Positions 5,040 through 6,631 of a DNA stretch of 6,631 nucleotides are shown here, one piece after another (the stretch's first letter is position 1; every line of letters begins with the position of its first letter). The notes under the pieces are model-generated. The model was not told the DNA's origin and did no database searches. It was given only the letters and a program-made list of their open reading frames with translations. Source of the stretch: Bacteroidota bacterium (lineage in GTDB: Bacteria; Bacteroidota; Bacteroidia; Flavobacteriales; Flavobacteriaceae); contig JAEZGB010000155.1 in NCBI GenBank assembly GCA_023437485.1, forward strand, positions 1 through 6,631, in the 5' to 3' direction. The position numbers were made by a program, and so were the translations under genes.

Positions 5040-5969
5040 ATGTTGGCAAGCCCCCTTCCTAAAAAAATATTGTTTATAGCACTGCTAACCCTCTCACTGA
5101 TACCGACGGTCACTGCACCCATGGCCTTGCTGGCTGGGATTTTGTACGCGATATTCCTGGGTAATCCTTTTGCGAGTCAAAGCGCCCTGGGTGTTAAATG
5201 GCTCCTGAAAGCGGCAGTGATTGGGCTTGGTTTTGGCATGAGCATTACCACGGCGGTGGCCGCGGGAAGAGAAGGTTTGCTGCTCACGGTGGCAACCCTG
5301 ATTGTGGTCATGGGCGCCGGGTTCCTATTGGGCAAATGGCTCAAGGTGGACTCAAAGAGCTCATACCTTGTGTCTTCAGGTACTGCAATTTGCGGTGGAA
5401 GTGCAATCGCGGCCCTTGCGCCCATCACCGGCGCCAACGCCAGACAAATCAGCGTGGCACTGGGCACCGTGTTCATTCTGAATGCGGTGGCATTGTTTGT
5501 ATTCCCCTTGATTGGGGCGGGAATGGGCCTGTCTCAATATCAATTTGGCCTTTGGAGCGCCATCGCCATTCATGATACGAGTTCGGTGGTGGGTGCGGCA
5601 TCGGCCTATGGAAACGAAGCCCTTGCCACCGCAACCACGGTCAAATTGAGCAGGGCTCTGTGGATTGTTCCGCTGAGCCTGGTCACAGCCCTTTTCAGCA
5701 GGCGAACCGGACGCATTTCAATTCCGTACTTTATTTTCCTGTTTATTGGCGCGATGGCGGTGAGTTCGGCATTTCCGGAATTCAACGAGGCATACCAATC
5801 CATCAGTTGGATTGCCAAAAGGTTATTGGTTGCCACGTTGTTCCTTATTGGTTCGGGGCTGTCACTGGAGACCCTCAAATCAGTGGGAGTAAGGGTATTT
5901 GCCCAGGGAATGATACTTTGGATATTAATCAGCGCGCTTTCACTGGCCGCCATTTTAATTTTTTATTGA
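5040..5969 (+). CDS. yeiH: YeiH-family putative sulfate/sulfur exporter
   Basis: This 309-residue inner-membrane protein has about ten hydrophobic segments and belongs to the conserved YeiH family (UPF0324, Pfam Cons_hypoth698). Key motifs in this numbering are SGTAICGGSAIAALAP near residues 111-126, with its conserved cysteine, and AIHDTSSVVGAA near 175-186. The family is annotated as putative sulfate exporters, but the substrate is poorly established. Start choice: an in-frame TTG at 5022 would add six residues, but it lies inside the proposed -7 element (5017-5024), so ATG 5040 is preferred. It diverges from the YeeE operon and appears to share the same activator, which ties it to the sulfur locus. 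Its stop overlaps the start of the DsrE-like gene (TGATG, 5967-5971), so the two are one transcription unit. Confidence 0.88.
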   Translation: MLASPLPKKILFIALLTLSLIPTVTAPMALLAGILYAIFLGNPFASQSALGVKWLLKAAVIGLGFGMSITTAVAAGREGLLLTVATLIVVMGAGFLLGKWLKVDSKSSYLVSSGTAICGGSAIAALAPITGANARQISVALGTVFILNAVALFVFPLIGAGMGLSQYQFGLWSAIAIHDTSSVVGAASAYGNEALATATTVKLSRALWIVPLSLVTALFSRRTGRISIPYFIFLFIGAMAVSSAFPEFNEAYQSISWIAKRLLVATLFLIGSGLSLETLKSVGVRVFAQGMILWILISALSLAAILIFY

Positions 5970-6301
5970 TGAAGAATTTATTGCTTTTTACGTTATTGAC
6001 CTTCAGTCCCTTATTTTATGCGCAGGATAATGATGCGCACAGGATTGTTTTCCAGATGAGTTCGGCCAATGTGGCGGAACAGGAAGGCCTGATCCGGAAT
6101 TTGGAGAATCTGCTTTCAGGCTGGAACGGTCTGGAGGCCGAGGTGGTGGCGCATGGCCCCGGGATTTCTTTTTTATTGACGACATCGGCCCATAAAGAAG
6201 CCTTACACAACCTGCTGGCCCGTGGCGTAAGGTTCATAAATATTACAGCGTGCTTGCCTGCGAGAGGGAAGGTGATCCCGAGGACATGCTTTGCAGGATG
6301 A
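5969..6301 (+). CDS. Secreted DsrE-like protein, probably truncated or frameshifted
   Basis: This 110-residue frame begins with a signal peptide (about 1-18, LLLFTLLTFSPLFYA then QD), so the product should be periplasmic or exported. HRIVFQMSS (24-32), the helix near 38-50 and VVAHGPGISFLL (59-70) match the first half of periplasmic DsrE-like proteins, which bind or carry sulfur. The match runs to ARGVRF (84-89). There the family normally continues with a short strand ending in a conserved cysteine (VACENT-like) and about 35 more residues. Here the frame instead reads INITACLPARG and stops, so the C-terminal half is absent. Another open frame continues to 6471. It overlaps the yeiH stop by one base and is likely translationally coupled. 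Either the gene is broken, or the tail has been replaced; a sequencing indel is also possible. Confidence 0.65.
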   Translation: MKNLLLFTLLTFSPLFYAQDNDAHRIVFQMSSANVAEQEGLIRNLENLLSGWNGLEAEVVAHGPGISFLLTTSAHKEALHNLLARGVRFINITACLPARGKVIPRTCFAG

Positions 6302-6471
6302 AGAACGTTAAAGATGCCAAAAATACCACTCAAACGCTGCATGGGGCAATGCGGTCATACCTTCAGGCAAATAGCCCTGTAACACCCATTCCCAAAGGAA
6401 ACGCCATTGTACTGGATGCGCCGCAGACCTTTTTGTCGCAGGTCACGGGCGTCGATTATGAGTTTACCTGA
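6196..6471 (+). pseudogene. Unidentified open frame overlapping the DsrE-like 3' end
   Basis: This frame is open from just after a stop at 6193-6195 to TGA 6469-6471, offset from the DsrE-like frame. From about 6226 it reads like real protein (HKYYSVLACEREGDPEDMLC, later LHGAMRSYLQANSP and IPKGNAIVLDAPQTFL), with ordinary composition and no low complexity. I do not recognise it, and it does not look like the DsrE C-terminus. Possible starts are GTG 6250, ATG 6286 and ATG 6298, none with clear signals, so it may be a small gene. Alternatively it is the 3' remnant of an older gene joined to the DsrE-like gene by recombination, or the result of a frameshift. It ends 15 nt before the terminator region. 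Confidence 0.4.
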
Positions 6472-6486
6472 GACTAGGGTTTGGGC

Positions 6487-6517
6487 AAAAAAAAACGGCC
6501 TAGTGTACCTAAACCGT
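6487..6517 (-). terminator. Intrinsic terminator downstream of the tRNA
   Basis: On the minus strand ACGGTTTAG (6517-6509), a 5-nt loop and CTAGGCCGT (6503-6495) form a 9-bp stem with two G-T pairs. The stem's last T and eight more make a run of nine T (6495-6487). It is suited to ending the tRNA transcript. Read on the plus strand, the same hairpin may also stop yeiH-dsrE transcription, but the T run there is poor. Confidence 0.78.
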
Positions 6518-6540
6518 TGATTTTAAAGTAAAAACTTTCG

Positions 6541-6614
6541 TAGCGAGAGAGAGATTTGAACTCTCGACCTCAGGGTTATGAATCCTGCGCTCTAACCAAC
6601 TGAGCTACCTCGCC
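6541..6614 (-). tRNA. tRNA with anticodon CAT, probably elongator tRNA-Met
   Basis: This 74-nt cloverleaf reads on the minus strand from G1 at 6614 to discriminator A at 6541. The acceptor stem is GGCGAGG with TCTCGCT (G-T pairs at both ends), the D stem GCTC/GAGC, the anticodon loop TTCATAA (CAT at 6580-6578), the T stem GAGAG/CTCTC with loop TTCAAAT. The anticodon stem closes with an A-C pair. CCA is not encoded. CAT anticodons also serve tRNA-Ile2 after lysidine modification, and initiator tRNA is unlikely because the three G-C pairs typical of its anticodon stem are absent. Confidence 0.93.
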
Positions 6615-6631
6615 TTGATTCAGCATTGGGC

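Noticed and set aside
5660..5968. Upstream extension of the DsrE-like frame into yeiH
   Set aside because: This is an out-of-frame reading of yeiH. The ATG at 5969 followed by a signal peptide is the clear start.
6525..6538. Small hairpin AAAGT-AAAA-ACTTT next to the tRNA 3' end
   Set aside because: It is a weak AT-only stem, and the adjacent GC-containing terminator explains the region better.
1..6631. CRISPR arrays, insertion sequences, integrases, toxin-antitoxin pairs or phage genes
   Set aside because: I found no spaced direct repeats, transposase or integrase motifs, or other such genes on either strand.

Overview
The window looks like Bacteroidota DNA, possibly a flavobacterium-like lineage of moderate GC. 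Start codons lack Shine-Dalgarno sequences. Several promoters carry the Bacteroidota -7 element TAnnTTTG. Lipoprotein and regulator sequences are of Bacteroidota type (lipobox ILSC; Crp/Fnr protein with a CAMTLACC stretch). The taxonomic call is inference. Apart from the sulfur transporter yeiH and a DsrE-like gene near the right end, all genes lie on the minus strand.

Region by region: (1) 1-482 is the start of an arsenic operon, with an ArsR repressor (95-430), AT-rich dyads over its start, and downstream the first codons of a probable ACR3 arsenite exporter cut by the window edge. (2) 506-4950 is a minus-strand sulfane-sulfur locus. In transcription order it holds two half-size YeeE/YedE membrane proteins, a Crp/Fnr regulator, a TauE/SafE permease, a CstB-like persulfide dioxygenase with two rhodanese domains, and a rhodanese lipoprotein, closed by an intrinsic terminator at 506-534. 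(3) 4894-5039 is a divergent promoter region. (4) 5040-6301 on the plus strand holds a YeiH-family permease and a secreted DsrE-like protein that ends abnormally; an unrelated-looking open frame follows to 6471. (5) 6487-6614 is a terminator and a tRNA with anticodon CAT on the minus strand.

The most striking signal is regulatory. A dyad GTAAC-N4-GTTAC, in three perfect copies and one with a single mismatch, occurs upstream of the transcription units for the YeeE pair, tauE, the cstB-like gene and yeiH. In each case exactly 22 nt separate it from an 8-nt sequence matching TAnnTTTG with at most one mismatch. There is a short leader of about 10-15 nt to the start codon. This is the layout of an activator bound near -41. 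The obvious candidate is the Crp/Fnr protein encoded at 3238-3879, which would make the locus a self-contained, positively autoregulated regulon.

Functionally, the genes suggest uptake or export of thiosulfate, sulfite or persulfide (YeeE pair, TauE, YeiH), cytosolic oxidation of persulfide (CstB-like), and sulfane-sulfur handling at the envelope (rhodanese lipoprotein, secreted DsrE). The substrates are inferred from families, not shown by the sequence. Every stretch longer than 300 bases contains a gene.
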